From: Lentinula raphanica
Taxonomy: Eukaryota; Basidiomycota; Agaricomycetes; Agaricales; Omphalotaceae
Assembly: GCA_027919835.1 (NCBI GenBank)
Contig: JANVFP010000016.1
Span: 930,001 to 994,000, forward strand
Direction: 5' to 3'
Length of the DNA stretch: 64,000 bases
Part shown: one piece after another, positions 42,887 to 54,700 of the stretch
Numbering within the stretch: position 1 is the first letter of the stretch
How the letters are laid out: each line of letters opens with the position of its first letter
Notes under the pieces: model-generated
Database searches by the model: none
What the model saw: only the letters and a program-made list of their open reading frames with translations
What the model was told of the DNA's origin: nothing
Translations under genes and position numbers: made by a program

Positions 42887-44559
42887 TCAATAGAACTTGA
42901 TTACGCGCATCCGCTGTTCATGTTCGCTATCCTGCGTCAAGACACTGTCTAACGTCTACAAAGGTTGAGCATGAGCCATACCACATATGGTATCAAGATG
43001 AGTAATGCTGACCTTGTTAACAGACAAGAACGCATTCACAAATTCCATCCCAAGAACCTCGCACAACTGGGGATCATTACGCAGATTCGACCTCCCTTCC
43101 TCCGTGCTCGAGGGAATACGCCTCGTTATGCCGTGGGCTATCCTTTCTTCTTCGGTCATGATCGCGGCCTGCTTAGATCCAGCATCCTTGATCTCCAAAT
43201 GGACATGTTTAAAATCCTCGTTTATCATCTTCATCCTCGTCAATGCTGCACCAAGCATCGCAGCAAGAGCTAGATGTGGGTTGGCCGTGGAGTCAATGAA
43301 CCGACATTCGTACCGCCGAGAGTTTGGCGAAGCGACGTTTGTCAGTCGGATCGGTGCTTCCCGGTTCTCTGTTCCCCAACAGACATATGTTCCTCCACTC
43401 CAGGTGCCGTCGACTGCACGCTGATATGAAGCGGATGTAGGAAGAGTGATGGCGGCGATGGCAGGAAGATGATCCAAGACTCCTGCGAGAAAGGCTTTCT
43501 CGAGCAAGGATAATTCATTGGGCACTTTTTTACAGTAAGTGCGATTAGCAGTGTCATGTACGGAGACATGAGCATGGGTAGAGGTCCCCGGACTAGATAT
43601 GAATGGGCGTGGAGCAAATGTAGCGTGGACACCGTGTTTAGCTGCAACGTTGGTGATGATTTCACGGGTGTAAATCAATGCGTCGCATGCTTCCATTGGG
43701 GGCAGCGGTCCAGTCACCATTTCGTATTGACCTATTACTTGATTCAGTTTCCACGAGATATGGGGACTCATCGAGTTCACCTGGAGCCGCTTCAGGGTGG
43801 AAAACCTCTACTTTGATTCCACTGTCTTGTAAGGAATTGGCTATCTCTTCCATGATTATCGCTCCTTTTGAACCGTTCAGCATACCACTCGTGCTGGACC
43901 AGGAATGGACATGCAAAGGCACGATACTAGGATCTGTCGATGTGAGTAGAATGAATTCACTCTCGAAACCGACTAGAAACTCTGCAGAGCAGGTTGTTTG
44001 TATTTCACTGTTCAAGATCCTGATTAAAATCATCTAGTATGTCATGCTCTCCATGACAAGACATACCGAATGATTCGAGCAAGAGTGGTTCTTGGACAGA
44101 GTTCAACTTCGACGCCTTTGTTCTCACTTGTTGGTTGTTTCTCTTCGAACTTGCCCAAGATCCCGTATATCGGGCTTGTACCTACACCGTATAGAATACG
44201 CAGAGAGCTCAAATCCGGTACGTAGAGATATTCTCCAATGGGTTGAAATCCTTCAGCTATGACAAGATCAACAAGTCCAAGAGCGACTTTAGCGATGTTG
44301 ACACCAGGACGGTTGGATTTCTCCATTAGCTCCAGGAACGTTGATTTAGGAATAACACGGCAGCGACGAGTATTAGTGAAATCGACCCAGTAGAGTCGAA
44401 CATAATCTAGGAAGATCATCGATTAGGTCCTGGATTAATGATGATGACCGTCAGCACTGTACCGATAACGACATGTTTTTTGAGGTCAGCCAAAGTTACT
44501 GCTTGTGAGCTAGCCTTGATGGTCGCTGGGGTGTGTTCGACTCCATGAGTGAAATCCAT
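42887..44559 (-). CDS. Glutamine synthetase-like protein (GS catalytic domain, FluG/gamma-glutamyl-amine ligase type)
   Basis: A member of the GS superfamily, which activates a gamma-carboxylate with ATP and joins it to ammonia or an amine. Order: DYVRLYWVDFTNTRRCRVIP (GS N-terminal beta-grasp segment), then GFESEFILL (E-x-E metal ligands), VEVFHPEAAPGE, and HATFAPRPFISSPGTSTHAH, corresponding to the K/R-P-x5-G-(S/T)-x-x-H-x-H substrate/ATP motif. Then GTYVCWGTENREAPIRL (R/E loop), RRYECRFIDSTANPHLALAA (R-x-E-x-R-x-x-D-x-x-ANP) and the C-terminal LGMEFVNAFLSVNK spliced to TLDSVLTQDSEHEQR. The motif set is that of the shorter, fungal FluG-like or gamma-glutamylpolyamine synthetase type, not of canonical GS (GLN1), so ammonia assimilation is unlikely to be its main role. 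About five exons; start ATG 44557-44559, stop TGA 42887-42889. No amidohydrolase domain is fused at the N-terminus, unlike full-length FluG. Confidence 0.88.
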
Positions 44560-47421
44560 GGTGGAAAAGCAAATCAGAGGTCAAATTTCAAGCCCTCAAA
44601 TCAACAGCGCTCGCATTTATACGCCGAGTTTACAGCCTGCTGATTACGGTAGAATTGTTGAACTCCGAGTCGTGAGTGGCGATAGGTGGCGATCTACCTG
44701 TGGGTTTCAAAACCTCATGTCCATGGCAAGGTCATTGGTACCCGAGACTTGGAAAGTATGATTGAGTAAGTATAAAGCAGGTGTAAAGCGTTTTTCAAGG
44801 TGTAAGTACTGGGAAGTTGGAATTTTTCCGCAGCTCGGCACGTGGCGAGTTCTCCCGAAGCCGAGGTCGTCTGGAAGTTCATCAAAAACGCTCTGAAACT
44901 TCTTTTCTGCTTCGACAGTTCGATTCCATCTTCGAAGCGTTGCTCGAAGGTGAACAGTGTGAATTTCTGTGATAGTGTTCTTCCGCAGCCTTACGCAGCA
45001 GTAATTCGGTAGGTACCGAGGTCGTTTCGAAGACTATAAAGAACGCTCTAGTAAGTCGAGTCTCACTAGGTCTCACTGCTGTCTCAGGCTTTTCTTCCTC
45101 AACTTCATCTTTGCAATCAATCTGGCCGTCCAGCAAAACTTGATTCTGTATGAGGTGCTTTGGTCTCGACTCTGTCCGTTACTGATACCTTATCGGCGTA
45201 GTGCATCAGTCCCGCAAAACATGATGTCGGGTCGTGTCGTCGCGAACGCCAGTAACAGTGGGTTGGAATTGGATGCTCCAATTCCTCATCTGGCACTGTT
45301 ACTAGTGCGCGCGATTGCACTCGGAGCGATCAAGTCGGTGCCTGTTTTTGAAGCTCAGTAGACCTTGTCGTGCTTTTGGATTCAACGAAGCTCAACGGTC
45401 GTCTCTGCTCTGGTCCTTGGTAAGGTGCAAAGTACAGACGCTGACAATGCAGGAAGGCACAGTATACAAATTGTCACGCCGCAAGCTAGTCTCCTACACG
45501 CCTTTTGATCGTCTATCGTTCGCGATATGGCTATCACCGATTTATCTGGCCTCTCACGTCCTCAAGTTATCGACGAACTCGATCATCAGCAGCATCAGCG
45601 ACTTTCAATCTCCTACCAATGTTTTGCACATATGATTGATTGTCTTGACCTAATGGGTGAGCTGATTGAGCGTTGTTTCTCTTGTTGTTGCATCGTTGGT
45701 TACACACTTCCTAGCATCCTCTTTAGCTCCAGCAGACATTTTGTGAGACGGGTGGCTTGTCACTTGACAATGGTCTCAGCATCTACAACAGTGTGGATTG
45801 TGATAACGTTGACTTGGAAGTTTCCGTGGATCAAAAGCTTCGTATGTTCTTCTATGAAGGTTGATTAGAGAGGCAGTCAGCTCACGAATATATATGCTCA
45901 TTTCTGCTCCAGACGATAGTCGCAAACGGAGACGAATCCGAGACCACATTGGGTGAATACATAGCTTTCCGACGTGTTCGACGTGGATTTTGAATTTCGG
46001 ATACCGGGTTCGTCGAGAATGGCATTTGGCAGTACGTTTCAAGTTCAATTCTTGGCCACATTATGACCGGGAATCTATGAGTAGTCATATACGATTGATA
46101 TGGTGCTGTACGATAGTTGTAGAAGGTATGAACCCCATGAACATACATAAGAATTTCAAGTTGTTTCTGTGATTTCTGAGAAGCTTGGCGTCCTGGCGAT
46201 GACCATTGTCAGCTGCCACCAATAATTGCTGTTATACCATCTTCTCTGCTTTGCAGATAATGCAGAGCTGCGCAGTACGGTCTTACCTTACTCGAATCTT
46301 ACCCGGCAATGACATTGCAACAATTTCTGGGACATATCAAGCGCTACAACCCACGTTCGTAGCCGAATTGCTTGTAGGATTCTTATTCTGCTTATCATCA
46401 TCTTCGAGAATACTGATTATCGTGTCGCGTGAGGATCGCATGTAGTAGGAGTTAAAGCACCATCGGAGTGGCTGGCAGGCGATATCCGAGCCGGGCCTGT
46501 GATGGCTACGTCGATGGCGATGGCGTGTGCGTTCCACATTGTCTTTCTTTTTTTCACTTCTTTGAGTTTGCTTCTTACAACAGTGACCAGCCGGGCTTGG
46601 CTGTTTTTCTTTCTTGCTGCAGTCTTTCTCACTCATTTGCACGCATCTGCATACGAGATCAAGGCGATGTCGACAGAATCAATCACAGAGGACAAAGCAA
46701 GGCGCCCTTTGATAGATCACAAAGCGAAAAGGGCTACTGGCAGTTGCCTTGAAGGTTGAATGAGAGAGAAGAAGAGTTTTGGAGTGTTTGGGTGTCGCAG
46801 CGCTGGGACAAAAGATGTGGACAAAAGACAAGATATCGAGCTCGACATCGAACAATGGCCACTGAACTGAGCCACTCCCGCTTTTACGGCAATTTCCGGA
46901 GCCGGTACGTAATGGCCCGTGCGCAGAATGCGTGGGAAAGCAATTCTGCCGTTTCAGCCCTTGTTTACAAGCCATCATCATCTCGCCCCCTTCGATCACA
47001 TACTCCTTTTCCCGCCCATATCCCACTTTGAGATTTTATCCGTGCTCAATTTTCGCTGTTTATCGTAAGTTTTCGTTTATATTCTCCGCTTCATCCTTCT
47101 CATTCTCTAGACCGGTTTCAGCTTATTGGGCTTTGGGATAGTTTTGACTCATTATCACACGCGTCGGACGCGCATCTGCGCTCACACTCTTTCCTTGCTC
47201 TCAAACCAACAAACTCCAAACTGGATTCATCACTTGCTCCCCATACTCGTCAGCGGCAGGCAGACGAGGATTTTCTCATCAACAAGTCTCTGCTAGAGCA
47301 AATCGACGCTGAGCCCATAATTTCGTCGTCGTCGCTCTCCGACTCTTCCACTTCTGACCATCATCTATCTTCCTCTTCCAATCCAAACTCTTCTCCGGAT
47401 AGCTCTCCAGTCTTGCCAACC
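44560..47421. other. Gene-poor stretch before WHI3
   Basis: No gene is supported in 2.9 kb. Short frames include a plus-strand one at 46499-46759 with a hydrophobic stretch and one at 45140-45361; neither has a known motif. Two imperfect copies of a short peptide-coding stretch (EAEVVWKFIKNAL near 44860 and GTEVVSKTIKNAL near 45020, plus strand) hint at a small repeat. From 47032 to 47421 the frame of WHI3 is open without an ATG. A likely leader intron spans about 47068-47110 (GTAAGT...CTCTAG). Confidence 0.5.
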
Positions 47422-50400
47422 ATGCGACAACAACCTCCAAGACCAGACTCTCCATTGTACACCGAATTTGAGCCGGACAAAAGGTCTGCTTTTAATGGAT
47501 ACCATCGCTCCTCCTTCACCGCTCTTCCTAACGCAACCCGACCTTCCAAACATCATCCAACTTTCCCTGCGATGCCCTCTTCGAACTCTCATAATTTCCG
47601 TGATGTTGGAGCCTACCAGCACGAAGCCTATGGTCTCTCGTCTCCAACGCAAACCCATTTGCAGCCATCTTTGGTCGATATGACGAATTACGGTGCACCT
47701 TTCGGCCTTGCTGAGCCATATGCGAACCACAACAAGCTCACACACTCCTCTCAAGCGCATTCTATCCCGCATACTGTTAACCCGCATGCTGTGTCACAGA
47801 CACCCTATGGACCTCATCTTGCTACCAATCCTGTTTCCATGGGCGTAAACACGGGTCATGGCAGTGGCAGTGGCAATATGAACAGTGCAAACAACATGCA
47901 GGAAGATATATCCACGATTTTTGTCGTTGGCTTCCCCGACGATATGCAGGTATGCGAAACGGTCACTGCAGTGATTTCTCAAACTGACGACTTTCACAGG
48001 AACGAGAATTCCAAAACATGTTCACATTTTCGTCAGGTTTCGAGGCTGCTACTCTGAAAATCCCGAATAAGGAGTATACTGCTTACGGTGTTTCTGGCTC
48101 TGCTGGTGCTGCCCCTCCAGGTCTTTCTGCCGGTCTCAATCCTTCTCTGGCTTCTATCGTTCGAGCACAGGCAGTCATCAATGACCCTTACAATCTGGTC
48201 ACGATGAATCAAGGAGGTGTCGTTGTCGATGGCGGGAGGGACGGTACCATGAGTAGCTGGCCTACGGCTCCGATAGACGACTCATATTACCCACCCGGTT
48301 TGGGTGTAGGTGCTCTCGGGGGAATAGTGCCAGGTGTCGGGGGTCCTGGATTAACCCTAGGCCCTACCCCTAACCCTAGTTCAACAAATGCTGTGCCCGG
48401 CACTGGTCCGGCACCTCGAAAACAAATCATCGGTTTTGCAAAATTTAGAACTCGAGAAGAGGCTCTAGAGGCCAGAGATGTGCTACAGGGTCGACGAGTG
48501 GACATCGAGAAGGGTGCTGTGCTCAAGGCCGAGATGGCGAAAAAGAATCTGCACACGAAACGAGGAGTTACCGCTAACGGTGGTTCGAACACCAACACCG
48601 GGCCCATGAATGGGAACATAATAACTCCTCTTTCTTCCGCTAATCATCTTGGTCCTGCACTCGCTCCTCTTGCTCCTAACGCTGGCATGGGCCTTTCTGC
48701 CAATGCCCCACTGTCCCATCATTACGATTTGTACCCCACTTCTTCCGCATCCCTCGCTGAGCTTGGTCCTGGCAACATGAGCATCAGAGACAGGGAACTT
48801 GGAACACTTGGTGCCATGGGTTTCTCAAATGCCGTCTCGTCCAATCACACTTCATCTTATGGGACCACTGCTGCCCCCGGCCCATCCTTGTCTAAGCTCT
48901 GGGAGGATGACCGAGAGCGCAAGGTGTTTGATGCAATGGGTCTTGGACTGTCTTCCGGAGACGAATCTTCTCGACCGGTCAGTGCCAAGGAAGGTGGTAG
49001 ACGCCGCGTAGAAACCAAGAAGAATGAGTGCCCTCGTGATGACAACCAGCCTTTGAGGCTCAGATCTGGGTCAGCTTTTGACGCATTTCACTCCGTCCCA
49101 GCGTCTGCGGCTTTGTCCCAGAATACCCTCGTTTCCCAGCCTCATCAGAGAAGTCGTCCCATCGCACTTTCCTCTCTACCCACCATCGATAATAGTGTTT
49201 CTGGACCGTGGGATCACTTTTCAAAGTCCTCAGCTGGATCCCATGTTCCAAATTCTGCGTCCTCGAAAGCCTCTCACTCTTCGAACGATCATTCGAGGTC
49301 CTCGCGTTCGTCCAGTGTCGCGGCTGACTCGATTCATTCCAAACATTCCGCTAGAGACGTGACTGTTGCTGAAGATGACGAGGATGTGCATACAAACCCA
49401 GAGATGGACCTCGAAGATCCAAACGCTACCGCTAAGGAGATCGATGTGGCAGAGATCGCTCGTGCGGTGGGAAGGTTGACCGTCAATATCAACGGCCATG
49501 CAAATGCAAATGGTTCTGCTGGTTCGCAGACCATCATTAACGGTGCACACTCTCAAGGCAAGACATCTCCTCAACTACCATCGCCTTCCAGTGGTAGTGG
49601 CAACAGCGCTTCTGGAGTTCCAGCCCCGGGTGCGATATCATCAACCTCTTCCACCTCCAGTACTCGGCACGCTCCTGCGCCTTTGCATCACTTTGCTCAG
49701 AATCCTATCTCGAATCCCAATCTCTCTCACCTTTCTTCCTTACCCTCTTCACTCTCTGGGATCGCTTCTGGCATAGATCAAAATCCTCCTATCAATACCC
49801 TCTACGTAGGAAATTTGCCCACCTCGCCTCCACCCATGGGATACCCTCCTGATATCTTGGAAGAGAGCTTGAGGGAGTTGTTCAGAACCAGGCCTGGTTA
49901 TAAGAGATTATCGTTCAAACAGAAGCACACTGGACCTATGTGTTTTGTGGAGGTAATGCGCTCTGTTAATTTTCGATATGATGTGCTGAGCTGACCCTTT
50001 TGTAGTTCGAAGACGTTAACGCGGCCACTAAGACCATCAACGAGCTATACGGCAACACTCTCAATGGTCTCGTCAAGGGTGGTGGCATTCGTCTTTCTTA
50101 TAGCAAAAACCCGCTTGGGATTCGCACTCCGACCAGTGCCAACGGTACTGGGGCAGGTTTTCAGCAACCGCATTTCCAGCCACAAGTTCAGAACGGACGC
50201 GATGGAGACAGGGAGCGTGGGGAGAGGTATGCCTTTGGTGGAACACAAGCCCTTTCACCTACACCACATCATCAGTCGGTCAACCATAGGGCTGCCCATA
50301 CTCACGACGTCATGATATCGCCTCCCCCGCCTCGCTTCGCTACTGGCGCGCATTCAAACATTCCCTTCGGCAACTTCTCTTCTTCGTCCTTCGGCGGGGT

Positions 50401-50599
50401 GCCAACCGGATCCGGTTCGAATGTTATGTTTGGGTCGGCTAATAATTACCAAGGTGGAGGTTCTGGAGGAGGATACGAGTCCAACACAACCTTCTCTCCT
50501 TTCGACAGCGGTCATATGGACCATCCCCAGTTGGCTCAGATGACCTCTCTCCCAATGCAACACCAAGGCCCAAATCCTAACCAGAACCAGAATTTCTAG
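47422..50599 (+). CDS. WHI3: WHI3-like RNA-binding protein with two RRMs
   Basis: Whi3-type proteins bind mRNAs (for example of cyclins) and control cell size, polarity and condensate formation. The N-terminal about 160 residues are disordered. RRM1 starts with [20 protein letters not shown] and, after an insertion of about 120 Gly/Pro-rich residues, ends with [41 protein letters not shown] long Ser-rich region follows. RRM2 is C-terminal: NTLYVGNLP (RNP2), then [27 protein letters not shown] (RNP1-like) and [18 protein letters not shown], the best-known Whi3 signature. A low-complexity Asn/Gln/Gly tail ends at TAG 50597-50599. Three exons, with introns at about 47950-48000 and 49953-50005. 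I place the start at ATG 47422, but the same frame is open upstream to 47032 with protein-like composition and no ATG, so the true N-terminus may come from an upstream exon. Confidence 0.88.
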
Positions 50600-51770
50600 A
50601 CGGATCCATTCAACACCTCATCAGTATACCCTGCTCATATTCTCGTGCATTCATAGAAGTGGATCAGTACAGAAACATAGGATCTCCGCCGTTTGCGATA
50701 CCTTCACGCCCTCACCGTCGCCTCTGCACTGACACGAACAATATCTATATTTTCCTGCGTAGGTCTGATCTCTATCCGTAGTTTTAGCAACATCTCTTTT
50801 ATTTCTCTGTCCGCTGCACGCTTCCATCTTGCCAATATCTGTATTCTTTCCCCTGCACATCGATCAATCCTCAACCTCTTGACTGTTTCTATAACTGTGG
50901 CATCGTCTGGCTCCCGTCTTCTCGATTATCTATTTGTTGTCTGCCAAGGACTTCTTCGTTTGTTGTCTCTGTTTATTGTCATGTTTGTTTCGTGTTTGCA
51001 TTAACTCTTGCTGCTCTGCAAAATACACATCAATTCTTCTTATATATCTATTATTTGCTCATGATACGATACGTGATACACCAGAATAGTTTTTGCTTTA
51101 TGCTTCAACCTAGTCAGTCTAACTACCCTTTTGCTTGACAAGAGTGCCTTAGGTCACTAATACCTTTCGCGATATTCTACTTATCACCCACTCCCCTTTT
51201 TGTGTCTACATAGTCCCCAGCCACCTGCCATGCCTCGTTTTTTGCTTGTTACAATCCCATGCCTCACCATCTCTCTGCATAACCAAAGTCGATACAATCA
51301 TTGCTCTTATTCGATTCTCAATCTGTTCTCTCCATCTATACATCCCACTGTGTCGGATACAACAAATTTATACATATGCATACTGCGTTTCTTCCATTCC
51401 TTGCCCCTCAAGTTGACTTTGGTTCTCATCAGACTTGCATTCGTGATCTCTTTGATTCCTGTTCGAAAATCAGAAGTACATTCATACAGTTTTCAATCTT
51501 TCAATGTGTACTACTAATAGCATTCCTACTCGAAGAATCGATTATTTGTTCATAAATCATTGTGATGTACATCAAACCGAGAGATTAGAGAAAAGGGTGA
51601 CAAGTATGCTACGGGGAAGTTCGAAAATGAATAAGTCATGGTTAAAAACTGGTACGTGGTCGTGATCATGGCAAAGAGTGTGAAAGATAACAGATACGAA
51701 AACAGATGAGGATAGATACTTAGAAGAGATGATATATGCTCATGAAGGTTCGTTACGGGTGCTATGTATT
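50600..51770. other. Intergenic between convergent WHI3 and arrestin genes
   Basis: About 1.2 kb, strongly pyrimidine-rich on the plus strand. It probably holds a long WHI3 3' UTR. The frames inside (for example 50693-51004 and 51200-51517) are rich in Leu/Ser/Phe because of base composition, and I do not call them genes. Confidence 0.5.
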
Positions 51771-54700
51771 TTATCCCTGGTATTTCTTGATAAGGTCCCT
51801 CAGCCGGGCTTGTCCAAAGGCTAGATGCTCCACAGCAGTTGAAGTGTTCGTACTCCTTGTCCCAGAGTTCGTGACAGCCCGAAGATTGTTCGCGGCTTTT
51901 CCTGCACCGAGACCCAAACCTGTCTTTTCTGCCTTTCCATGACTAGCTGATGTAGAAGTTTTGTTGTTTCCTATCCGAACATCAGCAGGGAATTCACTGA
52001 TAGTGGGTGGAACGTTAAGTGAGTTGAGGGGGGAGGGCTTTCGTGCACCGGATACCACAGTGGCAGTCGGTCGAGCGAGAGACGCAGTCGTAGACAGTGT
52101 AGGTTTGGCATGAGACGATGAAATCACCGCAGGAACAGGCGCAGACGCTACTTTAACACCTACACCAACGTTCGACCGAGGTCTCTTGGTGACCCTACCA
52201 TTTCCATCGCCGGAGGTTGAGGATGAAGAGCTAGATACGGACACAGGCAATTTCGGCACAGAGAAAGGCGAGACCATTTTCTTAGCTGGAGCTAGCTGGC
52301 CGACTTTGTTTGAAGGAGACAACGGCGAGGGCCCTGTGGGTTTTGTGTTGCTACCAGCTGCACCAGAAGCCCAAATCGCTGCTACTGCAGTGACTCTTCC
52401 ACCTCTACCACCTCGAGCTGATCTGACATCGTATTTCACTTCGGGTTCGGACGGTCCGAGAGGGAAGACAGGTAACCTTCCCTTCCCGACTACGCTTTGC
52501 CATGGATTCTTCTCTAAATCGCGATTTAGTCTGGGAGAAGGATCTACACCTGTGTTCTTCACAGTATCACGATGGTTCCAAATGTCTGTGATGCGTTTGG
52601 CGTCTTCAGAGGGATTTGTACTAGCCATGGGCGAGTCTTTAGGGACAAGGGTACGTTGGTATATGTCACGCTTGAGAGTACCGATAGGTACGAATCCAGA
52701 GGAACGAGGATCGGGAATATGCGATGTATCAGCATTATCTGCGTTATCTGTATTATCTGCGTTCTTTGATGATTCTTCGAAGTCGTTTTCAATTATATTC
52801 GGTGAATCAGGACGCGTGTTCTGTGCAGTGGTAAGATCAGGAGGTAGGTCCGATTTTCTTGACGGTCGAGGACTGGGACTTGGAGAGATGACATCGTCCA
52901 GAGGTGGTTCGGCCTCCACACCTCCTAACCAAGCAGTGACTCGCCCCTTTGAAGCAGTGGTACGGTCTTTGCCCTTCTTCTTTCCATTCCTTTTGTCCTT
53001 CTTCCTCTCCTCCCTTCTCTCATTCTCCTCCTCGTCTCCCTTGCCTTCCTGACCATCCTTCAAAGTCCCCCTCGAAGAATGTTTCTTCTTCTTACTCTTC
53101 TTACTACCCGAACCTCCTTTGTGTGTTTTCTCATCCGAGTCTCTATCCTTGTCCAGCTCCGCAATGCCAACAGCTTGGATTCTTTCCTCGAGGTCTGCGG
53201 ACTTGAGTGCATCGCGTGTATTGACGAATGCAGGTCCGATATCGCCACAGTCTGGTAACGTCAAGCTAGAGATTGCGGAATCGTTTAGCGGGTCACGGTC
53301 AGAGTCCCTCCGAGGAATCTCGATGGGGCTAGGTTTCTCGGTCTTGTCCGCACCAACGCCAGATCCGGGAGCTGAACCTGGGGTACTAGCATCAGCAGGA
53401 CTAAGTGGTTTTCCTTCCCTACTACCAAGAACGCTCCAAACATTCGGCCTCTTCTCGTCTACAACTTTGCGCGTCCCTACTTCAGCGAGAAGTTTACGCT
53501 CGAGAACGTCCAGCCCGCTCTCAACACGACCTTCGACACCGAGAGTGCGTTCGAGATTTCGGTCTGTGACATCCTTCCCTTTGGTGTTCATAGCTTTGAC
53601 AGCTTTGGTAGAATATCCAGGAATATAGCCGTTCGCCATTGATTTTCTGGGTGTAGCGACAGCGGTGAGTGTGGGTGTGGCTGGTGTAGGGGGAGTCCGA
53701 GACTGGGAGCGGGGACGGAGATGTGGATGGGAAGGCGAGTGAGATCGGGGTCGGCGAGTGTTGTGGTTTGCAGAAGATGATGACGGAATAGTAATGTGGT
53801 CTTTGATACGTGTTTTGTCCGTGGGACTAGTAGAAGCAAGGGCAGATTTGTTCGGAGCTGGTACGATAGAGAAATAATCGTTCACTTTACGTCTTGACGG
53901 TAGCAACCTAGCTTTGTCCGACATCGACGGTACCGGCGGAGGCTCGTCTACATCGTCTCTTATACCCCTATCATCATCACTAGCACTAGCAGGACGGGGC
54001 AAATCCGCACTTAGATCTTTCGTCATCGTACCCACCTCATCCGCCATCCTCTCCAACTCCTCCACTCTCTCGCTCTTCGGCACACTCTTACTGATCACCC
54101 CGCCGCCGTTCGAGACTTCCGTCACCTTGGTGAAAGAACGTTTCGGAGAAAGCACGGGACGTGGGGAATGCAGTGGGGTAGGGAGGGTGTTTGTTTTGAA
54201 GTTCAGGTCTAGTGGAGATAAGGGTGCGAGTGCGAGTGATGGAGAAGTTCTGGTTGTGGCAGGAGTAGTAGTAGTGTTAACCACTCCCTCGCTTGTGCTC
54301 TTTAGTGGATATCTTCGCCCTCCGATTGGAGACGCAGACCTCCCCCTTCCCTTTGCTTGGGAAGTAACACGGAGAGTTTGGGCAATCCTAGATGCGCGTT
54401 GTCCCGTTCCTTCTTCTCCGTTCACATCAGTCTGGACAGGAGCGGCTCCCAGGCCTAGATCACCGCCGTACCGCCGGGGTTCATGTTCAGGCCCAGACGC
54501 CTCGTGGGTTGGCGAAAACTCCATCTGCTGCGACTGGTTAGGAACGAGATGAGAAGCAAACATGGAGGTTAGACCCTGGTTAGAAGGTGGAGGAAGCCCT
54601 GGTAATGGAGGCGACAATAAAGCAGCAGTTGTCGTCGTTATAGATGGTGAGAAAGGACCTGTACTAGACGCTCGAGGCGGAGAAGGTAAAAATGCGGGAC

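Noticed and set aside
46499..46759. Plus-strand frame with two hydrophobic stretches resembling a small membrane protein
   Set aside because: Hydrophobicity follows from a T-rich tract; no homologous motif and no conserved neighbours.
50693..51517. Several plus-strand frames rich in Leu, Ser and Phe after WHI3
   Set aside because: They arise from a pyrimidine-rich 3' region; no start context or domain.
52186..53052. Long plus-strand open frame antisense to the arrestin tail
   Set aside because: It is the mirror of a GC-rich low-complexity coding exon; the minus strand continues an arrestin gene, and the plus frame has no domain or splice logic.
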